The notes: generated from the sequence alone by a model not told the origin. Shown: positions 1 to 8,910, counted from the first letter of the stretch. The stretch is 64,000 nucleotides of DNA from an uncultured Pseudomonadota bacterium (GCA_903885375.1 CAISIK010000046.1:24041-88040), one strand, 5' to 3'. Program-made: numbers and translations.

Positions 1-600
1 CTCGATGGCGCGGTTCAGGCCGGCGTGCACGAAGGGGATGTGCAGGCCCTCGAGGTAGTTCTCCATCCACAGGAGGGCGTGGGCCTCCAGCTCGTAGTCC
101 ACGGAGCCCGAGGGGTCGAACGCAGCGCCTTCGGGCCAGAGACCGTCGAGCTCGGCGAGCTCGGGGAAGGGCATGGCGGGATCGACGGCGGCAAAAACGA
201 GCGGGCCCCAGCGGGCGAGCTGCACGGGGACGAGATCGTCGGCGCGGCCGAGCTCCCCGAAGCCGGGCGCCGATCGGCAACGGCCATCGAGGGTGAACTG
301 GCGTCCGTGGTAGGGGCAGCGGAGAGGTCCGCCGGCTTGGGGCGCGGAGAGGAGCGGCGCCGAGCGGTGGCTGCACACGTTGGCGAACGCCCGGAGCTCC
401 GGCTCGTGGAGGAGGAGGAGGGACTCGTCGAGCGCGCCGGGCAGGAGGGTGACGGGGGAGACGGCGCCGGGCGGGCCCAGCTCCTCGATCGTCGCCACTA
501 CATGCCACGAGCGGGCGAGCACGCGGTCGCAGAACGAGGGCCAACGCTCGCGACGGACGAGCGCCGGGGTGGAGACGACGGAGGGCAGCGCGGTGGGCAT
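1..600 (-). CDS. Rieske non-heme iron oxygenase, alpha-subunit type (3' end beyond window)
   Basis: The first 200 codons of a leftward gene; the rest lies outside the window. The Rieske [2Fe-2S] ligands are in place: C76-x-H78 (VCSHR) and C95-x-x-H98 (CPYHG). The start of the catalytic SRPBCC domain follows, with the mononuclear-iron helix ENYLEGLHIPFVH (His187 and His192). This arrangement defines ring-hydroxylating oxygenase alpha subunits and related demethylases or desaturases. The substrate cannot be told from this part. The ATG at 600 gives a normal N-terminus. A TA box (TAGGCG) lies 15 nt upstream with no Shine-Dalgarno sequence. No reductase or ferredoxin is visible in the window. Confidence 0.9.
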   Translation of the reverse strand, partial: MPTALPSVVSTPALVRRERWPSFCDRVLARSWHVVATIEELGPPGAVSPVTLLPGALDESLLLLHEPELRAFANVCSHRSAPLLSAPQAGGPLRCPYHGRQFTLDGRCRSAPGFGELGRADDLVPVQLARWGPLVFAAVDPAMPFPELAELDGLWPEGAAFDPSGSVDYELEAHALLWMENYLEGLHIPFVHAGLNRAIE

Positions 601-642
601 CGTGCGCCCCGCCTAAAGCACCGCGGCGGTCGGGGCACGGCG

Positions 643-655
643 CGGTTGCCAACCG
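643..655. promoter_or_regulatory. short perfect inverted repeat in divergent promoter region
   Basis: CGGTTG-C-CAACCG is a 6-bp inverted repeat around one central base. It lies between the divergent Rieske and MBOAT genes, where an operator could sit. No other copy was recognised, so this is only a candidate. Confidence 0.25.
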
Positions 656-686
656 TCAACGAACGTGGAATGGTCGCCCGCGACCG

Positions 687-2045
687 ATGAGCTTCGTCTC
701 GCCCACCTTCGCCGTGTTCTTCGTGGTGGCGTTGGCGCTGTACCTCGTGCTGCGCCACCGGTGGCAGAACCTGCTCCTGCTGGTGACCGGCGCGATCTTC
801 TACGGGTGGGAGCACCCCGAGTGGGTGCTCCTGCTCTACCTCTCCGCGGGCATCGACTACTTCGCGGCCATCGGGATGGAGCGGTACCCCGAGCACAGGC
901 GCCCGCTCCTCGCCGTGAGCGTCACCGCGAACCTCTCGCTGCTGGGCTGGTTCAAGTACGCGAACTTCGGTTCGTCCAACCTGCGGGCCCTCGGGTTCGA
1001 CACCCCCGAGCTCGATGTGGTGCTCCCCGCGGGCATCTCGTTCTACACGTTCCAGTCGATGAGCTACACGATCGACGTGTACCGCGGCCAGCTCCGCGCC
1101 TGCCGCAGCTTCACCGACTACTTCGCCTTCATCAGCTTCTTCCCGCAGCTCGTGGCCGGCCCCATCGAGCGCGCCCACGACCTCCTCACGCAGATCCAGT
1201 CGCCGCGCACCGTCACGCTCGAGGCCATCGGCAACGGGCTCGTGACCGCGGCGTGGGGCGTGGCGCTGAAGGCGGTCATCGCCGACAACGTGGCCCTCTA
1301 CGTGGACCGCCTGTTCGGCCTGCCTCGGATGAGCCTGCCGATGCTCGCCGCCGGCGCCTCGGCCTTCTCGGTGCAGATCCTCGCCGACTTCTCGGGCTAC
1401 ACCACCATCGCCCTCGGGGTGGCCACCTGCTTCGGCTTCAAGCTCTCCCGGAACTTCCTGCACCCCTTCCTGGCGGCCAACCCCACCGAACACTGGACGC
1501 GGTGGCACGTGACCTTCTCGGGGTGGATCCGCGACTACCTCTACGTGCCGCTCGGCGGCTCGCGAGGGAGCAAGCTCCGCGTGGCCGGCGTGACCCTGCT
1601 CACGATGGGGCTGAGCGGGCTCTGGCACGGCGCCTCGTGGAACTTCGTGCTGTGGGGCCTGTACCACGGTTTTCTGGTGGTGCTCTACCGACCGCTCTGG
1701 CCCTGGCTCTCGCGCTTGCCGCGCTGGGTGACGGTACCGATCTTCTACGTGCTCCTCAACCTGAGCTGGTTCCTGTTCCGCCAACACGACCTGGGCCGAC
1801 TGGCCTACACGCTGCAGCACCCGGCCGCCACGCGCGAGGAGTGGGTGGTGGCCGCGGTGGTGGCAGGCGTGGGGTTGGCCGGCGGCGCCGTGCTCGTGGC
1901 GGCCATGCTGGTGGAGCTCTACGTCGTTCCCCGGCTGGGCCGGTGGAAGCCCGCGTTCGGCGCGGGCCTCGTATCGCTCGTGGTGTGTCTCCTCCTCTAC
2001 TGGTCCCGGGCGGGTGCTGATGGCTTCATCTACTTCCGCTTCTAG
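687..2045 (+). CDS. MBOAT family membrane O-acyltransferase (AlgI-like)
   Basis: A 452-residue polytopic membrane protein of the membrane-bound O-acyltransferase family, close in style to AlgI, which moves acyl (usually acetyl) groups across the inner membrane to polysaccharides. The family signature LSGLWHGASWNFVLWGLYHG is intact; the catalytic His is residue 314. The conserved segment PIERAHDLL and the region EHWTRWHVTFSGWIRDYLY are also typical. Many hydrophobic segments run throughout. The next gene, an SGNH-like protein, starts inside its last 32 bases, as expected for an AlgI/AlgJ-type pair. The acceptor glycan is unknown. Confidence 0.92.
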   Translation: MSFVSPTFAVFFVVALALYLVLRHRWQNLLLLVTGAIFYGWEHPEWVLLLYLSAGIDYFAAIGMERYPEHRRPLLAVSVTANLSLLGWFKYANFGSSNLRALGFDTPELDVVLPAGISFYTFQSMSYTIDVYRGQLRACRSFTDYFAFISFFPQLVAGPIERAHDLLTQIQSPRTVTLEAIGNGLVTAAWGVALKAVIADNVALYVDRLFGLPRMSLPMLAAGASAFSVQILADFSGYTTIALGVATCFGFKLSRNFLHPFLAANPTEHWTRWHVTFSGWIRDYLYVPLGGSRGSKLRVAGVTLLTMGLSGLWHGASWNFVLWGLYHGFLVVLYRPLWPWLSRLPRWVTVPIFYVLLNLSWFLFRQHDLGRLAYTLQHPAATREEWVVAAVVAGVGLAGGAVLVAAMLVELYVVPRLGRWKPAFGAGLVSLVVCLLLYWSRAGADGFIYFRF

Positions 2046-3018
2046 GCCCCTCGCGCGCTTCGCGCTGGCGCTCTGCCTCGTGGCGGTGCCGGCGCTGGGG
2101 GCGTGGGTGGGCCTGGCGCCCTCCCGCGACGGGAGCGCGGTGCCGCCGCCGGCGCACTTTCCGCCCGTGGCCATGCCGGCCGACACCGACGTCGTGTTCA
2201 TCGGCAACTCCAAGGCCGGCAGCGACTTCGACCCGCCCACCTTCGCGGCCGCCTTCGGCGAGGATGCGCCGCAGGTGGAGGTCATCTCCATCGGGTCGGC
2301 CACCCTCCCGATCTACTACGCGGTGGTGAAGAACCAGGTCTTTTCGAGGGCCACGCCGAAGCTCATCATCGTGTACGCCACCGGCGTGGAAATCCTCAAC
2401 TCCGACCTCACGACCGACAGGCGCGAAATCCTCCTCCGCCGATACCTCGTGGAGGATGAGCCGGTCTTCGCCCGCAAGCTCTACCGGCACACGCCGGGCG
2501 GCTTCGAGGGCCTGCGGGAGCGGGCCGTCCGATCTCGCGATGCCACGCTGTCCGCCTTCTCCGCCGGCATCGCCGGCCTGATGACGGGCCGCCCCGGGCG
2601 CGAGGCGCTCGACGGGGCCTTCACCGAAGTGTTCGGCCAGAGCTGGGCCACCCGCCAGCCCGCGAACCTCGACACCATCCCGAAGGGCGGGTACCCGTCG
2701 GAGTCGGCCCTTCCGCAGCTCATCGAGGACAGCTTCGTGCTCGAGTTCGAGGCGATGGTGCACGAACACGGCGCGAAGCTCGTGTACGCCCGCGCCCCGA
2801 TGACGGGCAAGATCCGCGAGCGCGAGGAGACCCGCCTCCGCGGCCTCGAACCCCTCCTCACCCAGGCCGCCGCCCACGCCGATGCGTGGATCGAGATGCC
2901 CTACCCGGGCGACGGTCCGGAGTTCTGGCGCGACGACGAGCACATGCAGGCGGCCGCCGCCGTACCCAACACGCAAACGCTCGCCGCCGAGCTGCGGCGG
3001 CGCGGGCTGCTCCCCTGA
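2014..3018 (+). CDS. SGNH/AlgX-AlgJ-like periplasmic acyl-handling protein
   Basis: A 334-residue exported protein with an N-terminal hydrophobic segment (about residues 10-30). An SGNH-hydrolase-like block I, GNSKAGSDF, places the nucleophile Ser at 66, and a C-terminal D307-D-E-H310 gives the Asp/His of block V. Partners of MBOAT enzymes in alginate and cellulose acetylation (AlgJ, AlgX, WssF-type) have this layout and receive the acyl group in the periplasm. The start is GTG 2014 or ATG 2020, both inside the MBOAT gene, so the two are translationally coupled. The role is inferred from motif and neighbour; overall similarity to a named family member was not tested. Confidence 0.75.
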   Translation: MLMASSTSASRPLARFALALCLVAVPALGAWVGLAPSRDGSAVPPPAHFPPVAMPADTDVVFIGNSKAGSDFDPPTFAAAFGEDAPQVEVISIGSATLPIYYAVVKNQVFSRATPKLIIVYATGVEILNSDLTTDRREILLRRYLVEDEPVFARKLYRHTPGGFEGLRERAVRSRDATLSAFSAGIAGLMTGRPGREALDGAFTEVFGQSWATRQPANLDTIPKGGYPSESALPQLIEDSFVLEFEAMVHEHGAKLVYARAPMTGKIREREETRLRGLEPLLTQAAAHADAWIEMPYPGDGPEFWRDDEHMQAAAAVPNTQTLAAELRRRGLLP

Positions 3019-4727
3019 GCGGCCCTTCCCCCTCGCCCCGCACGCGCCTCGGGCTCCTCACCGAAGCGGTGGGCGTGGCGGTGGTACTCGGGATGGCCGT
3101 GCGCTTCGAGTGGGTGTGGGTGGGGCGCAGCGGCGGGCCCGACCTCACCACCGACGACCGCGCCGTTGCCCGGCTCAGCCTCGCGATGGCCGACAGCATC
3201 GCGGGCGGCGGCGCCTACCACCCCGAGCCGGTCACCCTCACCCCCTACCCTCCGCTCGGCATCTGGACCGGCGCCGTGGGCTCGCTGCTCGACCCGGCCG
3301 GCCCGATCACGGGCATGCTCCACGCCCAGTCCTTCTTCGTGGGCCTGCTCGTGCTCTGCACCTGGGCGGCGTTACGAACCTCAATCGGCTGGCCCGTGGC
3401 GCTCGCGGCAGCCATGGCCGGGCCGATCTACGGTGTGTGGTCCACCCTGCGCGGGCAGGCCTTCCTGGAGCTGCAGCAGGGGGCCTGCCTCGCGCTGGTG
3501 GTGGCCGCCTACGTGGCGAGCGAGGGGCTCCGGCGCCCCGCGGGGGCCGCGCTGCTCGGCGTGGCGCTCGGGCTGGGCCTACTCACGAAGTTCTCGTTTG
3601 TGCTCTTCGTTGGCCTCCCCGCCGTGGTGGTCCTCGCGGTGGCGGCGGCGGGGGTCACCGCGAACCGGGCAGCGGCGCTCGGGGTCGGCGTGCTGACGGC
3701 GGCGGCGGGCGGCGTGGTCATCGCGGGGGGGCTCGGCTGGGTGGCGCCGGGGCTCGCCGCGGCGGGGCCGGGGCTCGCGCTCCTTGCCGCCGCGGGGGCG
3801 GCGCGCCGCTGGCCTTCCGGAGAGACCCGCACCCTGCTGATCGGGGCGGGCCTGGTGGTGGCCGGCGCCGCGCTGGTGGCAGGCCCCTGGTACCTCGGGC
3901 ACCTCGATGCGCTGCGGAGCTTCCTCGGCGCGAACCTCCGTCAGGAGTTCGATGGCGAGGTGTTCCCGGTGGCCCGCATCTGGTGGACCTTCCCGGCCTT
4001 CCTCGGCCGCATAGTGCTGGACGACGCCGCGCTCTGCCTGTTCGTGGTGGGCGCCCTGCGGGTGACGTTTTCCAGCCGGCATCCGGGCGGGCGCCTCGCG
4101 CTCGGGATCGTGCTCGCCGGCCTGGTGCTCCTCACGCTCCAGCCCTACCGCACCCCCCGTTACGCCGCCCCGCTGGCCGCCCCGGCGCTGATGGTGGCGG
4201 CCCACGGCCTCTTCCTGCCGCGTTTCGCGCGGCCGGTGCTCGCCGCCCTGATCTTCGTGTGGTGCGCCCGGGTGGAGGCCGCCACGCTCGGCGGGCAGCC
4301 GGATCGGCCCGACTGTTGGAGCAAACACCTCTCCCTGCCGCCCAACAACGAAGGCGCGCTCACGCAGCTCCGCGACCAGGCCCTCTCGCCCACCTTCCAC
4401 GTGCACACCCGTCTCCAGCCCCCCCGCAAGGCGCCGATGGCCTTCGGCCCCGTCGCCTCGGCCATCATGGAGGGCTCCGCAGCGCGCACCATCCGGTCGA
4501 TTGCCACGGTGACCGAGGGCCGGGAAATTCACTGCGAGCGCCTCGCCCTCGCGGTGGTGGCGGAGGGCGCCAACCCCACGCTGGTTTGCAGCGATTCGCA
4601 GCACGCCGACGTGGTGGTGGGCTGGAAGGGGGGCTCGCGACCACGCCCCGGACTCACTACGGTGGGGGACGGCGACCTGTCGGGGCTCCGCGTCTGGGTG
4701 GACCCCCGGTTTCTCGCCGCCGACTGA
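3015..4727 (+). CDS. GT-C fold (GT39/PMT-like) membrane glycosyltransferase, probable CTG start
   Basis: About 570 residues with roughly ten hydrophobic segments. The first loop carries TTDDRAVARLSLAMADSI and YPPLGIW, resembling the acidic luminal loop of lipid-linked-sugar glycosyltransferases. A soluble C-terminal domain begins near residue 415. No ATG or GTG lies at a sensible place. The best start is CTG at 3015, overlapping the upstream TGA as CTGA and giving MSGPSPSPRTRL before the first membrane helix. GTG 3069 and ATG 3093 would cut into that helix. It probably forms an operon with the MBOAT and SGNH-like genes, adding a sugar to the same envelope glycan. The glycosyltransferase call rests on topology and weak motifs. 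Confidence 0.55.
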   Translation: MSGPSPSPRTRLGLLTEAVGVAVVLGMAVRFEWVWVGRSGGPDLTTDDRAVARLSLAMADSIAGGGAYHPEPVTLTPYPPLGIWTGAVGSLLDPAGPITGMLHAQSFFVGLLVLCTWAALRTSIGWPVALAAAMAGPIYGVWSTLRGQAFLELQQGACLALVVAAYVASEGLRRPAGAALLGVALGLGLLTKFSFVLFVGLPAVVVLAVAAAGVTANRAAALGVGVLTAAAGGVVIAGGLGWVAPGLAAAGPGLALLAAAGAARRWPSGETRTLLIGAGLVVAGAALVAGPWYLGHLDALRSFLGANLRQEFDGEVFPVARIWWTFPAFLGRIVLDDAALCLFVVGALRVTFSSRHPGGRLALGIVLAGLVLLTLQPYRTPRYAAPLAAPALMVAAHGLFLPRFARPVLAALIFVWCARVEAATLGGQPDRPDCWSKHLSLPPNNEGALTQLRDQALSPTFHVHTRLQPPRKAPMAFGPVASAIMEGSAARTIRSIATVTEGREIHCERLALAVVAEGANPTLVCSDSQHADVVVGWKGGSRPRPGLTTVGDGDLSGLRVWVDPRFLAAD

Positions 4728-4767
4728 GGCGCCGCGCCGGCTCTCCCTCGGCCGCCCTCCGTTGCGG

Positions 4768-4773
4768 TACCCT
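4768..4773 (+). promoter_or_regulatory. TA box (TACCCT), leaderless-type promoter
   Basis: This -10-like hexamer begins 12 nt before the ATG of the DUF885 gene. There is no Shine-Dalgarno sequence. Transcription would start at or next to the start codon. Confidence 0.4.
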
Positions 4774-4779
4774 GCGCCG

Positions 4780-6528
4780 ATGAACCCGCACGCCCTCCGC
4801 GGCCGCGCCCTCGCCGCCCTTTGGCTCCTCCTCCCCTCCGCCGCGCTGGCGGCGCCCACCCCGGCGGGGGCATCGGCATCGGGGGCGTCGGCCTCGGCGG
4901 CGGCGCCCATGACGCTCGCCCGCCTCCCCATTCCCGGGCCGCGCCCCTTCGTGAAGGTGGCCCGCGACATCCTCGACGTGGCCTTCACCCTCGACCCCAG
5001 CCTCGCCTCGGGCGCGGGCCTCTTCGACGATGCCCTGCGCGTGCCCACCTACGGCCCAGCGCCCGTCGGGGTGCTCTCCGCGCGGCTCGTGGCCGACCTC
5101 AAGGCGCTCCGCGCCCTGCCCTGGCGGAGCTACCCGGTGGACGTGCAGGTGGACGTCCGGTGGCTCTACGCCGTGGCCGAGACCCTGCACCGCCAGCTCA
5201 CGGTGGAGCGGGTGTACGTGCGCCGGCCGGCCCAGTGGCTCGAGCCGCTCGCCAACAACCTCATCGCCCTCGGGAGCTACGCGCCGGGCCGGCCGGAGCT
5301 GCAGGACCGCGTGCTCGCGATGGTGCCCGCGATGCTGCAGGAGGTGCGGACGGTGGCGACGGAGCCCACCCGCCGGGACCTCGAAACGGGGGTCCGCGTG
5401 GCCCGCGCCCTCGAGGGCATGTCCCGCCTCCGCAGCCAGACGCCGGTGGCCGAGGCCCTCGCGGCCTGGGCCGCGGAGGCCGAGCGCCTCACCCCCTCGC
5501 GCGACTTCGGCGTGATCGGGAAGGACAACTACGCTTGGCGGTACGAGCACAGCCTCCTTTTTCCGCGCTCGCCGGAGGAGCTCCTCGCCGACGCCCGCCT
5601 CGAGCTGACCCGCATCGACGCCGCTCTCGCCGCGCTGCCGCCCGTTCCCGAGGTCCTGCCCGACGAGGCGGCCCGCGCCGAGGCGGTCGCGCTCACGCAG
5701 GAGCGGCTCCTCGCCCTGTACGACAGCGTGCAGGCCGCCAACCGGGCAGCCACGATCGCGGGCGGGTGGGTGACCGTGCCCGAGGCCGTGGGGCCCATCC
5801 TCACGCGCCCCACGCCGGAGGCGATGATCCCGCTCACCGGCGACGGGGGCAGCATGAACCCCCCGCCCACCTACGCCCCGAGCAACATCGGCTACTGGAA
5901 CGTGGAGCACTTCACCGCGGACTGGACGGAGGCCGCCCGCCTGCAAACGGTCACCGCTTGGCGCGGCTTCCGCGAAAACGGCGCCGGCACCTACGCCGCG
6001 CACGAAGGTTTCCCGGGCCACCACCTCCAGCTCTCCATCGCCCGCCTCAACCCCGACCCGATCCGCTCCATCCTGCCGGACTGCCCGCAGAACGAAGGCT
6101 GGGGTCTCTACGCCGAGAGCGTCTTCGCGGCGCACGGTGGCCTCGGCTCCGGGCCGGGCGCGCAACGCGCCGTGCTGGGCTCGAGCCGCGGGCGCGTGGC
6201 GCGCGTGGTGTACGACGTGCAGATCGAACAAGGAACGTGGACGCTCCAGGAGGCCGCGGACTGGAAATATCGGGCCGCGCCGGGGGAAGGCCGGATCGAC
6301 GAGGACCTCGCGCGCGCCGTGAATTGGCCCACCCAGCTCGTGTGCTACCAGGGGGGCAAATCGCAGATCATCGCGCTGCGGGAGGCGGTAGCCGCCCGCG
6401 AGGGGTCCGCGTTCGACGAGCGCCGGTTCCACGACGCCTTCCTCGCTGAAGGCTCCATCCCGATCGCGCTCATCCGCGCGAAGATGCTCGGCGAGCCCGT
6501 GCCGGACCTGCCGGCCGCGCTCCCCTGA
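4780..6528 (+). CDS. DUF885 family secreted protein (putative metallopeptidase-like)
   Basis: A 582-residue protein with a clear signal peptide (cleavage after LLPSAALAA). The family hallmarks are both present: HEGFPGHH (His408, Glu409, His413) resembles a zinc-peptidase HExxxH motif, and EGWGLYAE follows about 30 residues later. DUF885 proteins are widespread, usually secreted or lipid-anchored, and thought to be metal-dependent hydrolases, but few have a known reaction. ATG 4780 is preferred over 4762 because it starts the signal peptide and lies 12 nt after a TACCCT box. It appears to be a single-gene transcript. The converging GGDEF gene ends 4 nt away. Confidence 0.88.
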   Translation: MNPHALRGRALAALWLLLPSAALAAPTPAGASASGASASAAAPMTLARLPIPGPRPFVKVARDILDVAFTLDPSLASGAGLFDDALRVPTYGPAPVGVLSARLVADLKALRALPWRSYPVDVQVDVRWLYAVAETLHRQLTVERVYVRRPAQWLEPLANNLIALGSYAPGRPELQDRVLAMVPAMLQEVRTVATEPTRRDLETGVRVARALEGMSRLRSQTPVAEALAAWAAEAERLTPSRDFGVIGKDNYAWRYEHSLLFPRSPEELLADARLELTRIDAALAALPPVPEVLPDEAARAEAVALTQERLLALYDSVQAANRAATIAGGWVTVPEAVGPILTRPTPEAMIPLTGDGGSMNPPPTYAPSNIGYWNVEHFTADWTEAARLQTVTAWRGFRENGAGTYAAHEGFPGHHLQLSIARLNPDPIRSILPDCPQNEGWGLYAESVFAAHGGLGSGPGAQRAVLGSSRGRVARVVYDVQIEQGTWTLQEAADWKYRAAPGEGRIDEDLARAVNWPTQLVCYQGGKSQIIALREAVAAREGSAFDERRFHDAFLAEGSIPIALIRAKMLGEPVPDLPAALP

Positions 6529-6531
6529 AGC

Positions 6532-7623
6532 TCAGCCGCTGGCGGCCTGCGACGGGGCGAAGTACCGAACGCCCCCGCCCTCCCGCTTGGCCCGGTACAT
6601 CGCCATGTCCGCGCAATCGAGGAGCCGCTCGAAGCTCTGGCCATCGTGCGGAAACAAGGAGACCCCCGCGCTCATCGTGACCGGAATCGAACGGCCCGCG
6701 ATCACGAAGGGACGGTGGAACGCGCGCGGCAGCCGCCCGACCACGGCGCTCAGCTCGTCCACGCTCTCGCAGCCCTCGAGGAGGACCGTGAACTCATCGC
6801 CGCCGAGCCGGGCCACGGTGTCGGTGTCGCGAAACGACGACGAGAGGCGGCTGGCCACCTCCACGAGGAGCTCATCGCCGGCGAGGTGCCCGTGGGTGTC
6901 GTTGACCTCCTTGAAGCGGTCGATGTCGAGGAGGATGAACCCAAGCGGAACGCTGCCGCGGCGGGCGCGCGCGAGGCCATCGCGCAGCCGGTCCTGCAGC
7001 ATCAAGCGGTTCGGGAGGCCACACAGCGCGTCGTACCGGGCGAGGCGCTGCAGCTCGACCTCGAATTGTTTTCGCGCCGTGATGTCCTCGAGTACGGCAA
7101 TGTCGTACTCGGACTCCTGGCCGCGCGCATCCACGCGCACCACCTTGAGGTTTACCCACAACGGGCTCCCGTCCCTCCGCAAATAACGCTTCTGGACAAC
7201 AAATTCGCCAATCTCGCGGAGTCGGAGCCTCGATTCCAACTCGCGCGAGGAGGAGGCATCCTCGGGCATCGCAAGGTCGCCGATTCGTCGGCCGCGCAGC
7301 TCGGACTCGGTGTAGCCGAACATTTCGCACAAACGCCGATTGACGAGCAGGAGCTGGCCGCCCGGGGCAACATGGGCGAGCCCAACCGCCGCCTGATCAA
7401 AAGTGGTCAGAAATCGGTTTTCGCTGGCCGCCAACCGTTCCGCGTTCGCCTGCAACAACTCCTGCGAGGAGAGCTCCATCGCCCGTTCGAGGAGCATCCG
7501 GTCGTCGTCGAACTGGTGGTAGGCGCGGTTCACGGCCTCCACGAAGGCCAGCCAGCCCGGCGGAAGATCGTCCGAATTCAACTCCTTCAGTTGTCGCATC
7601 AACAGGCTGTGCTTGGAGTCCAA
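6532..7623 (-). CDS. PAS-GGDEF diguanylate cyclase
   Basis: About 363 residues: a short N-terminal helical region, a PAS sensor domain (FLTTFDQAAVGL to EDITARKQ), then a GGDEF domain that makes cyclic di-GMP. The active site ARLGGDEF is intact. An RxxD product-inhibition site (RDTD) lies five residues before it, as in feedback-controlled cyclases. The start is TTG 7623, preceded by a perfect GGAGGT six bases upstream that lies inside the end of the FIST gene; ATG 7599 is a weaker alternative. Coupling to the FIST sensor suggests that a ligand signal controls c-di-GMP level, by direct interaction or shared expression. Confidence 0.93.
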   Translation of the reverse strand: MDSKHSLLMRQLKELNSDDLPPGWLAFVEAVNRAYHQFDDDRMLLERAMELSSQELLQANAERLAASENRFLTTFDQAAVGLAHVAPGGQLLLVNRRLCEMFGYTESELRGRRIGDLAMPEDASSSRELESRLRLREIGEFVVQKRYLRRDGSPLWVNLKVVRVDARGQESEYDIAVLEDITARKQFEVELQRLARYDALCGLPNRLMLQDRLRDGLARARRGSVPLGFILLDIDRFKEVNDTHGHLAGDELLVEVASRLSSSFRDTDTVARLGGDEFTVLLEGCESVDELSAVVGRLPRAFHRPFVIAGRSIPVTMSAGVSLFPHDGQSFERLLDCADMAMYRAKREGGGVRYFAPSQAASG

Positions 7624-7625
7624 GG

Positions 7626-8759
7626 CTACACCTCCCCGAACGTGGTGACGGTCATGGTCTGGTTGTGGAGCGAACAATCGGCGCCGGGAGTGAAGGGGGA
7701 GATTTCGCCGTAGGAGTAGAACCCCCCGATCACGGGCGCATCGCCAAGGACCTCCCGAACCGCCTCCACCTCTTCCTCGATCCGCTGTTTGAGGACCAGC
7801 TTGCGCCCCACGCAGCTGATGAGCACGGCCATCTGGGGAGCGGAGTCGAGGAGGCTCACGCTCCGGCGCGCCGCCAGCTTCGAGCCATCGATCAGCCGGT
7901 CGAAGTTGGCGCGCATGAGACGGGTGTACGCGCCCCGGGGCATGTCCCCCGCGAAGGTCAAGCTCCCGTCGGCCTCGCTGATGCCGAGGATGGTCCGCAC
8001 CAGCCCCCCAACCTCGATGGGATCGCGCAGGCTCAGCGGGTAGAGGAGCGCGGTAGCCGGCAGCCCAGCGGAGTGCGGGCCGAGGTAGCGCTTGTAGAGC
8101 TCGAGGGCCGGCCGGCCATCGAGCTCGTAGAGCACGTTGGCAGAGGAGCGGGTGATCAGCCGTTCGGGGCCGAAGGGGTCCCAGCCTCCGAGGGAGGCCA
8201 GGCCCACGCGCAGCCGGGAGCCGTAGAAGGCCACCGCGGCCACGATCTGGCTCTCGGCCGGCCGGTCGCACATCACGACCGTGCGGGCGAAGGCCTCCCC
8301 ATCGCCCGAGAGGCCGCCGGAGAGCGAAACGTGCGGGGGCAACGACTCGGTGAGGCCGAGCACGAGCTCGCTGCCGTTGATAGCCACGCCCTCCGACAGC
8401 ACGAACACATGCACGAGCCCCGCCGTGGCGAAGGACTGGGCGAGCCGCCGCCCGGCGAGGCGACTGTCGCCCGGGCCCGCGACCGACACGGATTTCGCCA
8501 CGACGCGCGTGCTCTCGAAGCGCGCCGCCGTGACCACGAGCGAATCATCCCCAACCTGCGTGCCGAAAATCTCGCCGGCCGTGGAGCAACCCACGATACG
8601 GGCCTGCGGGAGCCAGGCCCGCAGGGCCGGGTAGAGCTCCGGAGCAGATATCCGGCCGCGGCTGCCGAAAACGAGCGCGAGGTCGGCGCGGGTATCGAGT
8701 ACTGCCAGTGAACCGTTCAGGTCCTGGCCAGGCTCCACACGAACGCTCCCCACCTCCAT
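7626..8759 (-). CDS. FIST signal-transduction protein (FIST_N + FIST_C)
   Basis: A 377-residue cytoplasmic protein with both FIST halves. Typical segments include VGCSTAGEI in the N-terminal domain and VIGGFYSYGEISP near the C-terminus. FIST domains are proposed small-ligand sensors (perhaps amino acids) and are often linked to kinases or c-di-GMP enzymes. ATG 8759 follows a GGAGGT only 3 bases away, which is close spacing. The reading frame stays open further upstream, but without plausible domain sequence. Its stop overlaps the ribosome-binding site of the diguanylate cyclase, making a two-gene signalling operon. Confidence 0.9.
   Translation of the reverse strand: MEVGSVRVEPGQDLNGSLAVLDTRADLALVFGSRGRISAPELYPALRAWLPQARIVGCSTAGEIFGTQVGDDSLVVTAARFESTRVVAKSVSVAGPGDSRLAGRRLAQSFATAGLVHVFVLSEGVAINGSELVLGLTESLPPHVSLSGGLSGDGEAFARTVVMCDRPAESQIVAAVAFYGSRLRVGLASLGGWDPFGPERLITRSSANVLYELDGRPALELYKRYLGPHSAGLPATALLYPLSLRDPIEVGGLVRTILGISEADGSLTFAGDMPRGAYTRLMRANFDRLIDGSKLAARRSVSLLDSAPQMAVLISCVGRKLVLKQRIEEEVEAVREVLGDAPVIGGFYSYGEISPFTPGADCSLHNQTMTVTTFGEV
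7630..7635 (-). promoter_or_regulatory. Shine-Dalgarno GGAGGT deciding a TTG start
   Basis: A perfect GGAGGT lies six bases before TTG 7623, inside the last codons of the FIST gene. It supports TTG as the start of the diguanylate cyclase and coupled translation of the two genes. Confidence 0.7.
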
Positions 8760-8895
8760 GCCACCTCCGCCGGACGATTCCAGTATTGCGAACCCGCCAG
8801 ACGGGAGCGTCCCCTCGCGGCGAATGCCCTGTGCCCAAAGAACCAATTCCGCCTTGCTCCTGCACTTGCCGGAGGCGAACGTCCATGCGCCGGAT

Positions 8896-8910
8896 GCGAC
8901 CAACGGTCGC
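8896..8910. promoter_or_regulatory. inverted repeat in divergent FIST / lipoprotein intergenic region
   Basis: GCGACC-AAC-GGTCGC is a perfect 6-bp inverted repeat with a 3-nt spacer. It lies in the 245-nt space between two divergent genes. A regulator site is possible but not supported by a second copy. The rest of the gap shows nothing recognisable except the TA box at 8994. Confidence 0.25.

Noticed and set aside
498..2303. A leftward 601-codon frame opposite the MBOAT gene
   Set aside because: Shadow of the MBOAT and SGNH-like genes; His/Arg/Gly-rich without domains.
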